The notes below the pieces were generated by a model that had not been told where the DNA came from, did no database searches, and saw nothing but the letters and a program-made list of their open reading frames with translations. From Membranipora membranacea (taxonomy: Eukaryota; Bryozoa; Gymnolaemata; Cheilostomatida; Membraniporidae): a stretch of 64,000 bases of DNA. This document shows, piece after piece, positions 13,714 through 26,784 of this stretch. Within the stretch, counting starts at the first letter, position 1; each line of letters starts with the position of its first letter. The stretch is taken from assembly GCA_914767715.1 (NCBI GenBank), contig OU612068.1, positions 16,990,001 to 17,054,000 of the forward strand. The letters run 5' to 3'. The position numbers and the translations under genes are program-made.

Positions 13714-15178
13714 ATGACCTCAGCAACTTGGTCACATGATCATAACATGGCAGAAAGGAAAAATTCCAATAAAGAAGGTGTGTCTGGCAATTTGAGGAGG
13801 GAAGCTGGACTCCAAGATGATTCAGCCGCACCCACTGTCTCCAAATATATGAATGAACTAGTAAACTCTCAGGATCTTATTGAGATTATTGATTCTCAAA
13901 ATTCAATGTAGGTTTTTGACTGAGTCAATACAAAAATTGGGTGATAAAATTGTACTAGTCCATTAAATTGACTGTGTTGAACTGCCTATGTTTTAACATT
14001 TAAACTCCTAGATACTACAGTACTAGCCACTCTTATAATGTTGGCAGACAGGGTTACGGATGGTATGTGTGTGATGTTTTAGGTCCACTTGATAATAGAA
14101 TAGATGTATAAGCCCTATAGATAGAAAGTAAATTGCTGAAATATTTTGAAAACTCATTTATAGTTTGGGAAGATTTGAGAAGACTAATGAAACTCTAACC
14201 AGAGTCAACTCCTTGTCAGAGATAAGATTTGAGGTGATCAGCAGAGATTTCAGAAAACACATCATAACCTTACTGGAGATGAAACAAAATCTAGATATAG
14301 TCTTTAAGCGGATAAGGTAGGGAAAGTTCGCACCAAATAAGGTGAGGAAAGATCAGGTTCCATAAGTAGAATAAATTTTGAAAACTCAATCTTTGCAACT
14401 CAACAGGGATGAAATGAGGTGCTATTCAACACCCAGTAGTGGCTTCATGCCACTTGGGCTGGCTAATAGAGTGTTTCACTAGATGAGAGTTGGAACAGCG
14501 ATTGACTCACGGTTTCTAGCTGATGTCCTGTGTATGTGGAGATGTATGCGCACAGCTGTATGTTGTATAAATCTGGTCCTGATGTTTTGTGTGTGATATC
14601 AGCGTTATCACATAGGCCCCATTTTTGTTTTTTGGGCTACTGTGATACGGCTGTTGTGATATAGTAGAGACTCTCCCAGCTTTATATCCATGGCAACAAA
14701 AGTTTTGATTTGTGCTTGTTCACTAAGGGTTTGTTGGTGCTCAATAATCCCAGTTTCTGCTCAGTATACTCAGAAGTATTGAAATTTTAAATTTTGATGA
14801 CCTGTCTTTAGCAATATTGTGAGCCTATGAATTTGTATCATTTTGTTGACTATCCTGTTTATGTTACTCTTCAGATCACTGAGAAACACAACAAGAACAA
14901 AGTTTCCTGAAGCGTATAAAGGTATGACATAAACTGATACTTTCTGTAACACAGGTCAGACTTCACTTGGTCGTAAGTTTCTAGCATTGAGAGCAAAGCA
15001 AGTGATATACTGTCGATAGTAGGCATTATTAAATTTTATGAATTAAAGTAGGAAATTTAAAAATCACATTGTCTGAGCACATTGGTATATTTTGGCAGAA
15101 TGCGAAGTGACATGGGTGCCTCCTGATGATGAAAACGATGAACAAGAAGCCAGTTTAACATCTCAAGGAGACACATGA
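13714..15178 (+). CDS. KXD1: KXD1, KxDL-motif subunit of BORC/BLOC-1-related complexes
   Basis: KXD1 is a small coiled-coil subunit of BORC, which positions lysosomes. Four exons with consistent phases: 13714-13907, 14164-14316, 14875-14921 and 15099-15178 (157 codons plus stop). The core LGRFEKTNETLTRVNSLSE, then LLEMKQNLDIVFKRIR, follows the vertebrate pattern of RFEKTNEML and LVEMKRDLDSIFRRIR. The KxDL-type motif reads KQNL here. Exon 3 gives SLRNTTRTKFPEAY and exon 4 an acidic tail ending EASLTSQGDT. The first ATG (13714) gives 157 aa; the ATG at 13747 would remove 11 residues. AATAAA occurs at 15311. The gene converges on the SH3-protein gene about 320 bp beyond. Confidence 0.9.
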
Positions 15179-15495
15179 TGTCATTTGTACATAAATCTCT
15201 AGTTCGTAAGTATGCTACACTGCTCTCCAGAGTGTATTGAAGTTTCCTGAATCGATTCACATTTGCAAAGAAAATAATAAATTGAACCAACCCGGCAACA
15301 TAATAATAATAATAAAGTTTATTTATAAAACGCTTAATAAAATTGTTTAGAAACAATGATTTCTAAGCGTTGTACATGTGATAAAATAATAAAATAGAAA
15401 CATATACTATGAAAATAAGCCTGTGGCTGGTAAATAAATAAAATCAATTAAAATTTTCTAAAATTGTTAAAAAAAAAATGTTTATTCATGTCATA

Positions 15496-18400
15496 CTATA
15501 AAATCAGCTCCTCTAGCTCATCAATGTCCTGAGATGTGTGAGGCTGACTGGGCTGGGATTTGATCCACTGATCGAGTTGCTCTTTAGCCTGAGTCTGGCT
15601 CCGACCAATGAAGGCTGGTATCTCATACACATCACTAGTTAGGCTTTTCATCTGTTTCAGGGTGTTGTGAAGCAGCCTTGCTTCTTCTAGCTGCATGAAT
15701 TGGTCTCTTATATCATGTAATGTGTTCCTCCTCCTCTCTCCACACTTTCTCTTGGTGAGGTTTTGTTCATGATCTCCTGAAAATAATGAAAAGCATTAAA
15801 TTATTCTAAGAATGAACTGAGAAGACCTTCAATTTTGACAAAGTGTTCATGATTGCTGCAACAGAAATGTGAAAATGTTTTTACAAGGTTTGTCATTGAC
15901 AAAATTCTAGACAAGGACTTCATACATTGGTGTTTGTGAATCGAGTTAGTGATAATTTGCTCCTGGTTAGTCTAGAGGCGAAGTGCTGACCCAACAGTTA
16001 AATGTTCATTATGTGGTAAGGTTTCAAAAGGTTTCAGGCTGCCCGCTTTTGCTTATTATATGTGTTCATGATATTCATTTGTTGGGGCATAATGAGAAAA
16101 TAGTGGCTGGTCAATTTTTGTAAAATGATAGCTCTCATTTCAAAGCTTTGTTAGCATGTATATTTGCTGACGCTCAGATGTTAATGTACCTGGAAACTCA
16201 TCAACAATAGAGGCTTCTGTCGAGGTGGATGACTTGCTATATTTTCTGTGTTGTAAGTCTGATTTTGTGATGTTGTGGGCTAGCTGCGATAGCTTCAATA
16301 AGAAAAACATATCTAGATAAAGGTTTTCCACAGTACATAATAAACTTTTGAATAGATTTTTTGGTTTCATTCTGATTTCTTTTTCTTCAGTGGATCTCAT
16401 CATAAGAAAATTCATATCTGATATCAAGTTGTATTTTTAGACAAGACTTAGCATGGTTCTAGGAGAATATTCAAAGTGCTTGTAATGACCTTCCAAGAAG
16501 TTGGGACTGTGAACGACTGAAGCCACACACAGTTTCAATTTGATATCACTCTCTTATTTCCTTGTTCAGATGACATGACAATGGTATGTGAATTGTCAAA
16601 TCTAACAATATTCTATGCACAGAGGATATCTACATCAAGACTATATTCCAGGTCGTAATGCTGGTTAGCCGTCGGCTCGAGGGGAGCAACTCCAAAAGCA
16701 GGAATTAATAAGATCTAACTTAATCTAGACAGGGTATATCCCACCCTCCCTGATCTAGCGGATAGATAACTCAATTGAAATACATATTACATATTACATG
16801 ATTATACTATAATATACCTGCACTGTCTGGTGATTGGTCATTGGTCTTGATGGAAGTGACTGCCTTCTGAGCTTGTTGCCCTTGCAACCCTCTAAGTTCT
16901 CTTTAATTTGGTTAGACAATTCAAACAGTTGAAGGCTGCCACTGCTGATAGTGGGTTCTGCAATCCTTCGGTATATGACATCCGTCTCCTCATCTTCTAT
17001 ACTTGCCTGGGTTGTAAAATAAGTTATCAAGTCTTTGGAGATGGAGGTAAATAAATGAACAATAGGAAAGCCGAATGTAAACCTTGATTAGTCACCAGCG
17101 CACTACTCCCTTTGGAACCAACTGCCTGATATATTATTATATCACATTGGCTCAACTAGACAATATTCATGTTACGGATTAAATTTTGGTAAAATTCTAT
17201 GGTAAAAGCAGATTTTTAATCACATAAGGTACGAGGAAGCCGGCACAATAACATTCGTATTCTCACAATAGCAGCTGGATCTAGTAGCACTTCGTTAGGA
17301 CTGTCGTCTCCGCCGGAGGGATATAATGTATCATTTTCCTCAGTTCCTTGGTATCTGTAGTAACAATACAGCCGTGTAACAAAGGGTGCAAACTTTCTCA
17401 TAATATCTTATTCTTACATTTTAATTAGATCTAAAAATGACCCACTCAAGCTGCTGGGTCGCACCAAGGAGTTAACTCCTTGGTCGCACTGCCCATATTA
17501 TCACTTGCCAAGAGCGAATAGTCAAACTAAGATTGGTCACCTCTTTGCAGCATTCGGAGTTATCCCCTCAAACCATCTGCGGTCCACCAGTAGAATGGAG
17601 ACGACTCAAAAATCAGACAAATTAGATGAGGCATGATTTAGTAATGGTCTAATAAGCAGGCTCTATAGATAGATATTGCTGATGCATGTGTTAGCTGACT
17701 GGATCATTCCAGATGCATTCTTGTGAATGAGTGTGATGCTTACCTATTTCTAAGAAGTCTGTCCTCCGTGCTACTTATGGTACTGTTACTACAACGGGTT
17801 TGTGACCTTGACCAATCGTAATCAGTCCTCTCACTCGTATCCTCATCTGAGTCAACATTGTTCTTATTAAGACTACTCATTGCTGCTTCCACGCCTGCAC
17901 AGGGTACTGCTGTGATTCCGAGAGTCGGTGTCGTTATCTGAGCAGGGGATATTGGCTGTAGAAGGTACTGATCTTCTTGATGATGAAGCTTTGATTGTCT
18001 GGCTTTACTGTTACGGGAGAATGGGCTCGTCTTGGACTTTGCTCTCTTCCAGTCTCTTTTTGATGGTTTTTTAATATCATTTAGCTCTTGCACCTACATA
18101 TAGAGATTGAGATTTAGAATATATTCTATTTGTTCTATTCTATTCTATTGTGAGGTCCGCTTGTGTAAAGCTGCTTTGTTGAGTGAAGTATCAGGGACAA
18201 GTCAGTATAGAGTAGCTTGCGGCTATAACATGGTTTGATCAAGTTTGTGAGTCCTTGCCCAAACAAACAGCAATAATTCGTTGCTATCTGACCAAATACC
18301 CTTTATTGCATATCGTAATTATACTTACTATTAGTGATATTTCTACAAATGTAACACATCACAGGCTAGATGACAAGCCAGGATCAATTTGTTTTCTGCA

Positions 18401-21112
18401 GGAGGAGATAATTCTTATTTAAAATAGGGCACAGAAAAGTGTCAGATTTTGTGTATTAAACTTACAGGTGAGGTTTGAGTGGTACTGTCACATGTATCTT
18501 TTTTGATTGTTGACACTTGCAGTCCAATGTCAGCTGTCATGTGCCTCTCAAGATGTCGATCAACTGTCTGACAGCAAGCGCTACAAGATTGGTCAAAGCA
18601 GGTGTTTTATAATAGATTCCAAGGAGTAAAGTATTTGCAGGAGGAAAGGTGTGCCATTTTGCGCAGGCTTGAAAAAATTTATGGCAAGCTAACATTCATT
18701 CATCTTCATTGCTTTATATTAACTCCCATTTTTGCTAGAAAATCTAAATGCTTGCTAACAATGAGTCATCCTAAAGCTAGCTGTCCTGTTCATCTAGGGT
18801 AAGGTATGGCCACAAGGTTTACCTGCGAGCCGAAAATAAGAGAGCACTAGCTTAATTGAATTGATTTAATTAGGTTGGAACACCATCACTTTTAGTTTTC
18901 CTATGACGTATACCATTAATGATGGGTTCTGGGCACACTCTCCTAATCTCAATAGCTGTCATTAAACCGTTCCTTACTTGCTTTGCTGTTGATGTTGTTC
19001 CTGATAGTTATTGGTTATAGTGTTTGGCTTCGTGGAGATTGTTGGTGATGATGGGAATACTAACATATCTTGGTTAGGAGGGCTTGGGAAAGAAGTATCC
19101 GATTCAGTGCTTAGCTTAATAGCTTCATCCACCTCCCTGAACTCGAGCTGACTATGTTGTTGTGTCTTATTGAGTGACAAACTGCTGGGCTTTCTTGAGG
19201 TTTTATGGCAACTGGTTAATTTTTTAGATTTTCTGGACTTTTCAGCAGTGGGTTTGTGATCTAAATCACCTTGGGCTTTTATGGCTGTTGGGGCTGGCGG
19301 ATATTCGGCACAAGTTAACTTTGCTGCAGAGTCTGTTCTTACAAGTAGATTATAGTAGGAATGTGATGATGTATTCAGCCCAGATATCTGTTCAATGACT
19401 TTGGATGTGTCCGTTATGTAGTCGATATCAGTATCAGGTTCTGGATTCTCTCCAGCACTGTCTTGGACTTCTACTGGCAACCGCTGACCTACGTCAACTA
19501 GCCCTTGTGTCGGTGTTTCTGAGTTTTCAGAGTCAGAATGGTAAAAGTGTTTGGCAGCTCTGCTTCTTGTAGCTTCGTTCTCGATTTTCTTCTGAAATCT
19601 GGCTATAAGTTGTTGAATCTTATTACTGGAAGGTTCATCGTTTTGTTGGGAGTTGTCCTCGCTCTCACTCATTTCTGCCACTGTCTCGAGAGGTAAACTT
19701 TTTCTTCTAAGATTGATAGGGCTACCATTCAGTGCTGTATGTTCAATGTTCAATGTTTTCTCGAGATTTTTCATTTGCTCTAAGGCGTCAGCTACCGTAT
19801 TGTTATTCATATCTTTTACCTTTACATGAGATGTGCAAGTGGTCGGTATGACGGCAACTACAGGTTTGCCGTTTCTGCTTTGTTTGTTTTGAGACGATTT
19901 CGATTCTAGACAGCGGTTACCTGCTATATTAAGGCTGGCTAATTTCTCCTCAGCACCACACACTTTTGATGTACTAGGCTGTCTGCAATAAACATTAAAA
20001 AAACCAGATATGCTTCATGTTCTGTTTAGTTTAGTGCTTCAACAACTTGATAGCTATTGGTTTCGTTTGTTCGTTTCTCGATATGGTCAATACTATAGGA
20101 TACTGTTTTGGGTGACACCCTGAAAATTCATTGATTAGAAAATTATGGTCTAGCGTAAGAGCAGTGAAATACATTATCTGAAATTCAAGTGTAGAATTTT
20201 TTTCTGCTCAGTCTTTGCTGACTTTTTATCAGCTAGTAGAATCTTGACTCTATTCACCTAACACACGATGACGGGGTGTAAAAGTCTGTGATTATTCTAC
20301 AGTAATCTAGTGGTATATACCCTCTCCTGTTTGTCTCAGTGAAACTCGTTACAAATGCCCAGTCTTCGATCTCAAACAACATGTAAATCTCCTCACCAGA
20401 TGAAACCTTTAGAAAAAAAAAGGAAAGTGATCTCTACATCATACCTGCTCCCCCCTTCAATGATTCAATTTCTCACTCATTCATCTGAGTGGTTTATCAA
20501 TTAAAAACCGCCAGAGTCGCCTTCAGAATGCATCTTGCTGAGTGATCAAGACCTGTTAGAGGTCACGTTCCCAAATCATTCACTGCATAATGGAACTATA
20601 TAATAGTTATAAATATGAGTAAACGATTTGGGAACAAACTTGTCTAATTGAAAAACCAATAGAGTGAGGCTCTTGAGCGAATTGATAGCAATGATTCGAC
20701 TAAAAAGTCAACGCTCATTCTAATTGAAATACGACCCTGACCAGTTGAGCAAGCAGAAAGTTCAGCGTTTGATGTGCCTTGCTTCCTGTATGGAAAAAGT
20801 CACCAATCTGATCGTTTTAAATGACAATGTTGATCTGTTTTCAGCGAGTTGCCAAACAATTTCTTCAGTCGGAACTTATCTACCATAACCATATATTACA
20901 ATACCCGTGATATATCCGAACAAGGCAAGGACTGGGCAGGACAAGGCACTGAGAAACACTTTGCCAGTACGTACCGTAAGCTCTGTCACTCCTTGGGATG
21001 TGAAGTCAGCAAGAACAGTTCCCAGAACGCACGTCGGGTTCTTAGCTGTGGCGCCACTCAACAACTGTTTTATCCTGTTTGCGTGTTGCCGATCTTTTCC
21101 TAGCATCTCCAT
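15496..21112 (-). CDS. Unrecognised SH3-domain protein, about 805 aa
   Basis: Nine exons with consistent phases: 21112-20975, 20406-20258, 19982-18978, 18580-18466, 18093-17744, 17354-17267, 17006-16818, 16292-16190 and 15776-15496. The SH3 domain spans residues about 31-86 across exons 1 and 2: VLADF (the ALYDY position), GEEIYML, DWAFV and RRGYIPLDYC. The rest is polar, Ser/Lys/Asp-rich and probably disordered. Two RRxSLP sites (RRKSLP in exon 3, RRQSLP in exon 7) fit basophilic-kinase/14-3-3 motifs. The C-terminus (FMQLEEARLLHNTLKQMKSL) looks helical and ends DIDELEELIL. The exon 8 acceptor could instead be 9 bp later (16283). I do not recognise the orthologue; an adaptor role is inferred from the SH3 domain alone. 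A minus-strand AATAAA lies just past the stop near 15480. Upstream exons cannot be excluded. Confidence 0.85.
16676..16755. repeat. GGAGTTGCTCCCC family, copy 2
   Basis: It contains GGGGAGCAACTCC, then AGATCTAACTTAATCTAGAC and TATCCCACCCTCCCTGATC. It lies in an intron of the SH3-protein gene. The order and spacing resemble the copy near 63.75 kb. Confidence 0.5.
17465..17482. mobile_element. Micro-palindrome insertion 1 (18 bp) with 7-bp direct repeats
   Basis: CAAGGAGTTAACTCCTTG is flanked on both sides by GTCGCAC (17458-17464 and 17483-17489). It lies in the SH3-gene intron between exons 5 and 6. It looks like two transposon ends joined with almost nothing between them. Confidence 0.75.
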
Positions 21113-23195
21113 GATGCATAAACTTGAGAGAAGTATATCACATAATGAATTAACTATGTTGGTTTTGTATACTGACAATGACGCTGTTTATTCTCAAACC
21201 TGTCCTGAAATCAAGTTACCTTCTAGCTCCTACACTCTTAATATTAAGGCACTCTACGTCAACTACTAATATAATATGTTGTAAGTCATGGGCCTCCTGT
21301 GCGAATTCCCTGTATGCCCTCCCTGAGTGTTCTAAATACTTGATGTTTATCCTAAGATAACTTTTCTCCCAATGTGCAATGTCAATGTATAGATATATAA
21401 TACTACCATATAATATATCTCAAGGGATACTTTATATATCTCTCTCAAGTAAAAATATCACCATGCCACGGAATTCATGCGAAAGTGATTGTCAAGAGCT
21501 ATTAGCGAATTATAATTATTTCATTTGTTTGACAGTGGCCGAACACGGCTGATAACTCGAGTGCTCTAACTGAATGGTACTTGAGAAAATTTTATCGCAA
21601 TTATTATTTAAGTTTCAAGTGTTCCACAGTATGTTGCACTCACTCACACTTTGTAGCTGAAGGTTCAATTTAGACTCTATCTTTGCCTTCTACAACACGC
21701 GTTAGCAGGATTTGAGAAAACAGAATGTAGAGGGAACTGTGACTGTTGGCCACTAAATCCCTTACTAAAGTCTTATTAAAAAAATTGTATTCACAAATTA
21801 TGTTTATATCGACACATGCCTATTTGTTACTGACACAATTATATACGTTATGGTTCTGTTGTGTTATTTTATTGTCATTATGAGCTATGGTTCAAAGAAT
21901 GGGTGTTCAGTTTGTTTAATGCAATTGAAACTGAACTTAAAAAATGATTCCATTCAATTAAACTTTCTAAAAAATAAAGGTTTCCTTGTTGCAATTTAAT
22001 ATTTCGATTGTATGACTTTCTTTGCTGTACATTGCTGTAGCCTCTAATGTTCCCCATCTAGGCTGCACCCACTGATATATGTTATATTATACTCATATCA
22101 ATGGCTGCACCCTTACAATACCTTGATGACAAATAAATATTGAATACAAACACTGAGCTGGATGGAGGTTGGATCGGTATATCAGGTTTTTTCTACCAAT
22201 ATCTTGGATAAAGATCATTATATATTTGTGGCGGATGTTAACGCCAGAATATTATTCTATAATTTTTCCTTCTCTGTTCTTCTTTTCAAATATGCTTTAA
22301 ATAGCTAAAGAACATTTTCTCACCCTCAATGATTTATATAAGCTACCACCATAATGCTTGGCTACCACCTTTGCTAGCTGCATTTAGTGCTCACTAACAT
22401 AGAGTCATCCCCACATGAGCTAAACTAAAATCTAGCTTATATGTACTCTTGTAAGGTATGTTGTCTTTTCTTTTCTCTAGGGAAGGACTGCCATCAGGGA
22501 GATTGGGTCATACGTCATATGTCCCGGCGTATGTCCCAAATTTCATGCTGCCATGATCATTGAATTTGTCCTTCCTGTTTGACCGCTAATTAGCTATTGT
22601 ATTAGTAGAAAATCATCTGCCTGCCAATCTTGCCGTTTCCTAAGAAACAGAAGATTGGGCTGCCCCTGAAGAGGGACGCAAGGTGCCCTAAGTCCTCATA
22701 CTGAGTATGTGATACACCCTAGAATGCTAGAAACTAGAATGCATCCTAGATGTGAGGCCATAAAAGACCTCCTAAACTGAGTGTGCAGCAAGCTGCCTAA
22801 ACTGAAACTGGCACTAATCAGCCATTGGCAGTGACACTATGATTTTAGCCAAATTTAGGCCAAGAAGCAATCTGCCAGCCAATCAAACGGGTCCTGTACG
22901 CCAGACACCACCTCGCTGGGGGGCCGTCGGGTGGGGGCAAAGACTACCTCTGATAGGTTATATATTTATATTCATATATTCATAAGATAAACTCACATAA
23001 ACAACTGTAAGTCTGTCATTTAAGTATAAATGTTTAATTTATTATTTTGGAACTGTCAAGTCAATTACAAGTAAAACAAGTAGTGTAATTTTTCTCCAAA
23101 AATGTCACTTATTTCCTGATACAAAATATTAAAATTCCAATCTGATGTCTATTTTTTTAATATCGAATGGTACATGTTAAAGATTTTTTATTTTT
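21113..23195. other. Intergenic, no gene seen
   Basis: It holds the upstream side of the SH3-protein gene and the downstream side of collagen copy A. It is AT-rich with short open frames that lack homology or splice context. No exon or long repeat was recognised. Confidence 0.5.
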
Positions 23196-25986
23196 TTATT
23201 TTGTACAAACCACACATGATAGAGCTCTATCATCAGATAAGTAAGGTGGACAGTTAGCCAGTGCCGAATTTCCCGAACATGAGGCCGAAACAGTGTAAAC
23301 ATAACCCCCTGTGTACGCACCAGTCTGGGGCTTCGAGTTTGGTACAGATTCCGCACTATCATCGACACAAACATATGATGTCCGATAATGGTCATCAGTA
23401 GTTAACACGTTTTGGTGATGTTCAGCAGCTGACATTAGATAGCCTTTGTATTCAAGAACCCAATCACTACTTGGACATCTAACTTTTGCGGGTATCATAA
23501 GCTTTGTAGCCCTTTTCTCTGTTTCACAAACTACACATGGAGCTCTATGCCTATGTCTCGAAGTGCCGAATATGTTCTCAACATGACTCAAGTCATAGAA
23601 AACCGCTCTCAATTTACTGTGAGGAACCCCAGACGGGGCGTTCCCATCATATTCGGGGTCATCAGGCAGACATTGGAAGTTGCTCCCTCCTCCTGTGGAC
23701 TTGAAGTCGGGTCCAGTCATCTGCCCGCTATAGACCAGTTTAGACTGAGTTCCACATGATGTACTGCCCCATCTTGTGTAGGTGGTCCCGCTAAAAGCCG
23801 GCAACTGACTTGAATACTGTACCCATTCTACAAAAGTGATGTTTGTGTGATTAAAAATTCTATCGTTTTATTCCAATTATTTTACTATGTTATATTTTGG
23901 GGCAGCAATCAAGATGCTGGTAAATTGAAACAGATTTGATTATGGGCTGAGTTACGATTAAATGGTAGATTAAAATCAGATGGTCATATCACACGCCCAT
24001 CCCAAAGCATGGGCAGCTCTCTGTTTGCAGACAGATCTAGCACACCTGGGGGGACAACCAAACCCAAGCAGTCGATCAACTGCAGTGGGATTCGAACCAA
24101 CAAACTTCAACACTTGCATGCTGAATGACCGGTGCTCTAACCAGCTGAGCCAACTCCTACTCCTACGCAATCTGATATAGATATATCAAAATTAAACAGT
24201 CATCATTATTTTGCTGACCTACCCATACACTGGAACATACACAAACACCATTCATTCATTAAGTAGAGCAGGGTGTGTTTTAAGTTTAGCCCATTCCTTT
24301 TCTTACTGTTTCATTGATGACTCCTCTCAGCCAATCCAGTGAAGCAAAGTCTTTTCCATCTCTACCATTGGAGCCCTAAATTGAGCGATAACAGAATTGG
24401 AAAATGTTCATTTATTTATCATACATACTGCATGTATGGTATGTAAGGGATCCAACTCAGATTCATGTTACTTTATTTAGGTAAGCTACCGATTAAATTT
24501 AGTTGAATAATTTTAGGTCTCAACCTTTTCATAATTTCATATTGTATCAAATAGCTGCAGTAAACACAGTTCTTTTGAAGATTGAAAGCATTAAATCATC
24601 CATTTCATTCCATCATGGGAACCACAATTTTATGATCCCACCAGCTTACAACACAACTGTGTGTATAGAAAGGCCCAGAAAATATTTATTTGGAATTAAC
24701 TAATTTTTTTTTCTCGAATTTTCCATACCTGAGTCACTAACTAAAGAAAGGCAATTAAGTCCATAATTCATACCTAATATATAATAGAATACATATTAGT
24801 TACCTGAGGTCCTGGGGGTCCTTAAGGTCCTGGGGGTCCCGCACAAGGGACTTGATATCCACAGAACCTGATGATAAAACCTCCCTTTTATCTCTACTTC
24901 TATCGGTCACTGGCGGAGCATCATTATCATCAGTACTTTTCACCCCCTGTTTAAATAAGGCAAAGTAACAGGGGTGTGTTTCAATAAGGCTATGACTACC
25001 TGAGTAAAACACCAATTTCAAATTATAATAACAGGATAAATCTCAACGTACAATTGTACTTCTCTTGTTTTTATAATGGTTGCAAAGTTTCTATATCATA
25101 GAAACTTTCTAGGCTTAAAATGTGTACGTGTAAACGTGCACATTTAATATAATATTCAGAATGATCAGTTTATATGGTCAATGGGCAGTTAATATAATAT
25201 TCAGAATTCGTAGAGGTAAATCAACCACTGAATCATGTACCATGGATATGAGTCTCGTGTCATCGCAAAAGAGCCAGTTGTATATGAATCAGTGGTAAGT
25301 GAAGCGAAGGTCGTCAAATCATGAGAAGGCACAGTCAGAAAGAATCTTGTGCTGATGGTTGCAATGTTTACATGATGATGTTATGTAACCCTCTCCGATT
25401 TGTATAAAAAAACTCATAAACACAGGTCTTCTATGAGAATTTTTTCTAGAGTTCATTATCTTAACTGGCTTCAATTTATTGAGGAAATATTGCTGTTATA
25501 TCTTCTAGCCTCTAGCCTAGCCTAGCCTAGGGGAAGGTGTTCGCTGTACAGGTAAATGTCTGATGACTAGTATTAACTTGCTAAACTCAGTCAAGGTGTT
25601 TGCTCACAATCGCACTTGCATAATTACCTTGCGTACTTCTAGGGGCATACAACACATGGTTCTTAAAAGAACAAATTTGTTCCCTCTGTGAATGCGGAGG
25701 AATACTATAAAAGCTGTGTATCAAGGTGCCATGTCTTTGGATCAGCGCCCGTATATCCGACTTTTGCAACATCATTCCGCCACTACAGAGGGAAGAAACA
25801 TGCTCTAGTTTCCTTTACCTTGCTGATCACAGTTATCTCCTCCTGAATGTCGGCAAACTTCCGACGTGAGTGTATCTCAGAGTATGTCAGAACACAAGTC
25901 AGCTGTAGGATAAAAAGGCTGAGCAGACAATTAATCCATTTCTGATATTTGCAGCAGCACGGCTGCTTTTCCTTGTTTCCCTCCAT
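23196..25986 (-). pseudogene. Transmembrane short-chain collagen C4-like, copy A (disrupted)
   Basis: Four exons: 25986-25819, 24946-24804, 24375-24297 and 23827-23196. Exon 1 encodes a cytoplasmic start with QPCCCKYQK and a membrane helix (about residues 17-36). Exon 2 has RSRDKREVLSSG and the Gly-X-Y stretch. Exon 3 reads GSNGRDGKDF. Exon 4 is the C4-type globular domain, intact here, with 10 cysteines and the motifs YTRWGSTSCG and FQCLPDDPEY. Damage: one base is missing between 24840 and 24841 relative to copy B, shifting frame at the start of the collagen stretch; TAA lies at 24822-24824 in the collagen frame; the exon 3 donor reads AAAAG|GA instead of AAAAG|GT. A SINE sits in intron 3 at the same place as in copy B. 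An ATG at 26013, 9 codons earlier, is also in frame. Read as a recent pseudogene. Confidence 0.85.
23985..24175 (-). mobile_element. tRNA-derived SINE, copy 1 (intron 3 of collagen A)
   Basis: The minus strand shows an A-box-like TGGCTCAGCTGGTTAGAGC and a B-box GGTTCGAATCC about 40 bp later, followed by a non-tRNA tail ending near GCCCATGCTTTGG. Compared with copies at 35924 and 29015 it lacks about 45 internal bases. It sits at the homologous position to the copy in collagen B. Confidence 0.75.
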
Positions 25987-26784
25987 CTTTCTCACCTTCG
26001 CCTTGTGAAGCATGTGATCTAATCATCTGCAGACTCCCACAGGTTGTATCCAGGGTGTCTTATCTTGACATCACTTCACGCGCAAAGATATTTTTCAAAT
26101 TTGTGGTGAGTCGGTCACAGCATACCTAGCAAAACCTAATACCATACACAACCTTAATCAAATATTAACTCACTAATTTTTCTGCCTTCCACAAACATTA
26201 TTCCCGTGGCTCAGTAGACAGTTGAAGAGGGCGATATGGGTTCAATCCCCATTTTTTCCGAGTTTCTGGTTGAAACGTCGTCCTGATTATCAAAGTTTTG
26301 ATAACGAAGAGGCTTTATAGACCAGTATTTTGTAAATGTTCTGGCGTGCCTTAAGCAGGATATTTTTCAACTTCGCCAATAGTAACATTGGATATTTATT
26401 ACTTTTTTATTCATATTTCAAGATTATAAGCATAATCAAATCAGAAAAGTCTCTCTTGGACCACCATACATAGCCACCCTGTCCAAAAACCAATATACAC
26501 TACGATAATGAATTTTTTTATAACAGTCATTTTGTGCATCCTGATCAGTATTTTGAAATATCATTGGTTCCTAGTATTGACACAAAATCTAATCTAGAGG
26601 TAAAGAGCCAATGCAAACCTATTTTCGCTATCATTGTGAAATAAAAGCATAAGCTTAAGCCACACCTTCGGCCGTCATCAGAAATATAAAAGTTTCGGCG
26701 ACGGACCGCTGAACTCAAAACTGTCTTCATCTAGACACCTTTGCGCTCAACTTTTTTGCAGAAGATCTTCTCACTAAATTCACA
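25987..26784. promoter_or_regulatory. Divergent upstream region of collagen A and the Ly6-like gene
   Basis: The proximal 120 bp on the collagen side (AGGTTGTATCCAGGGTGTCT at 26041) is conserved upstream of copy B (38099) and in the remnant block (29669), so it probably held the collagen promoter or 5' leader. The rest has no recognised feature. Confidence 0.45.

Noticed and set aside
20849-21269. Plus-strand open frames of 84 and 120 codons
   Set aside because: They are antisense to exon 1 of the SH3-protein gene, whose minus-strand frame has domain and splice support.
23976-24180. Small open frames and a possible working tRNA at the SINE
   Set aside because: The tRNA-like head is too long between A and B boxes and the frames arise from the SINE. 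The same is seen at 35920.
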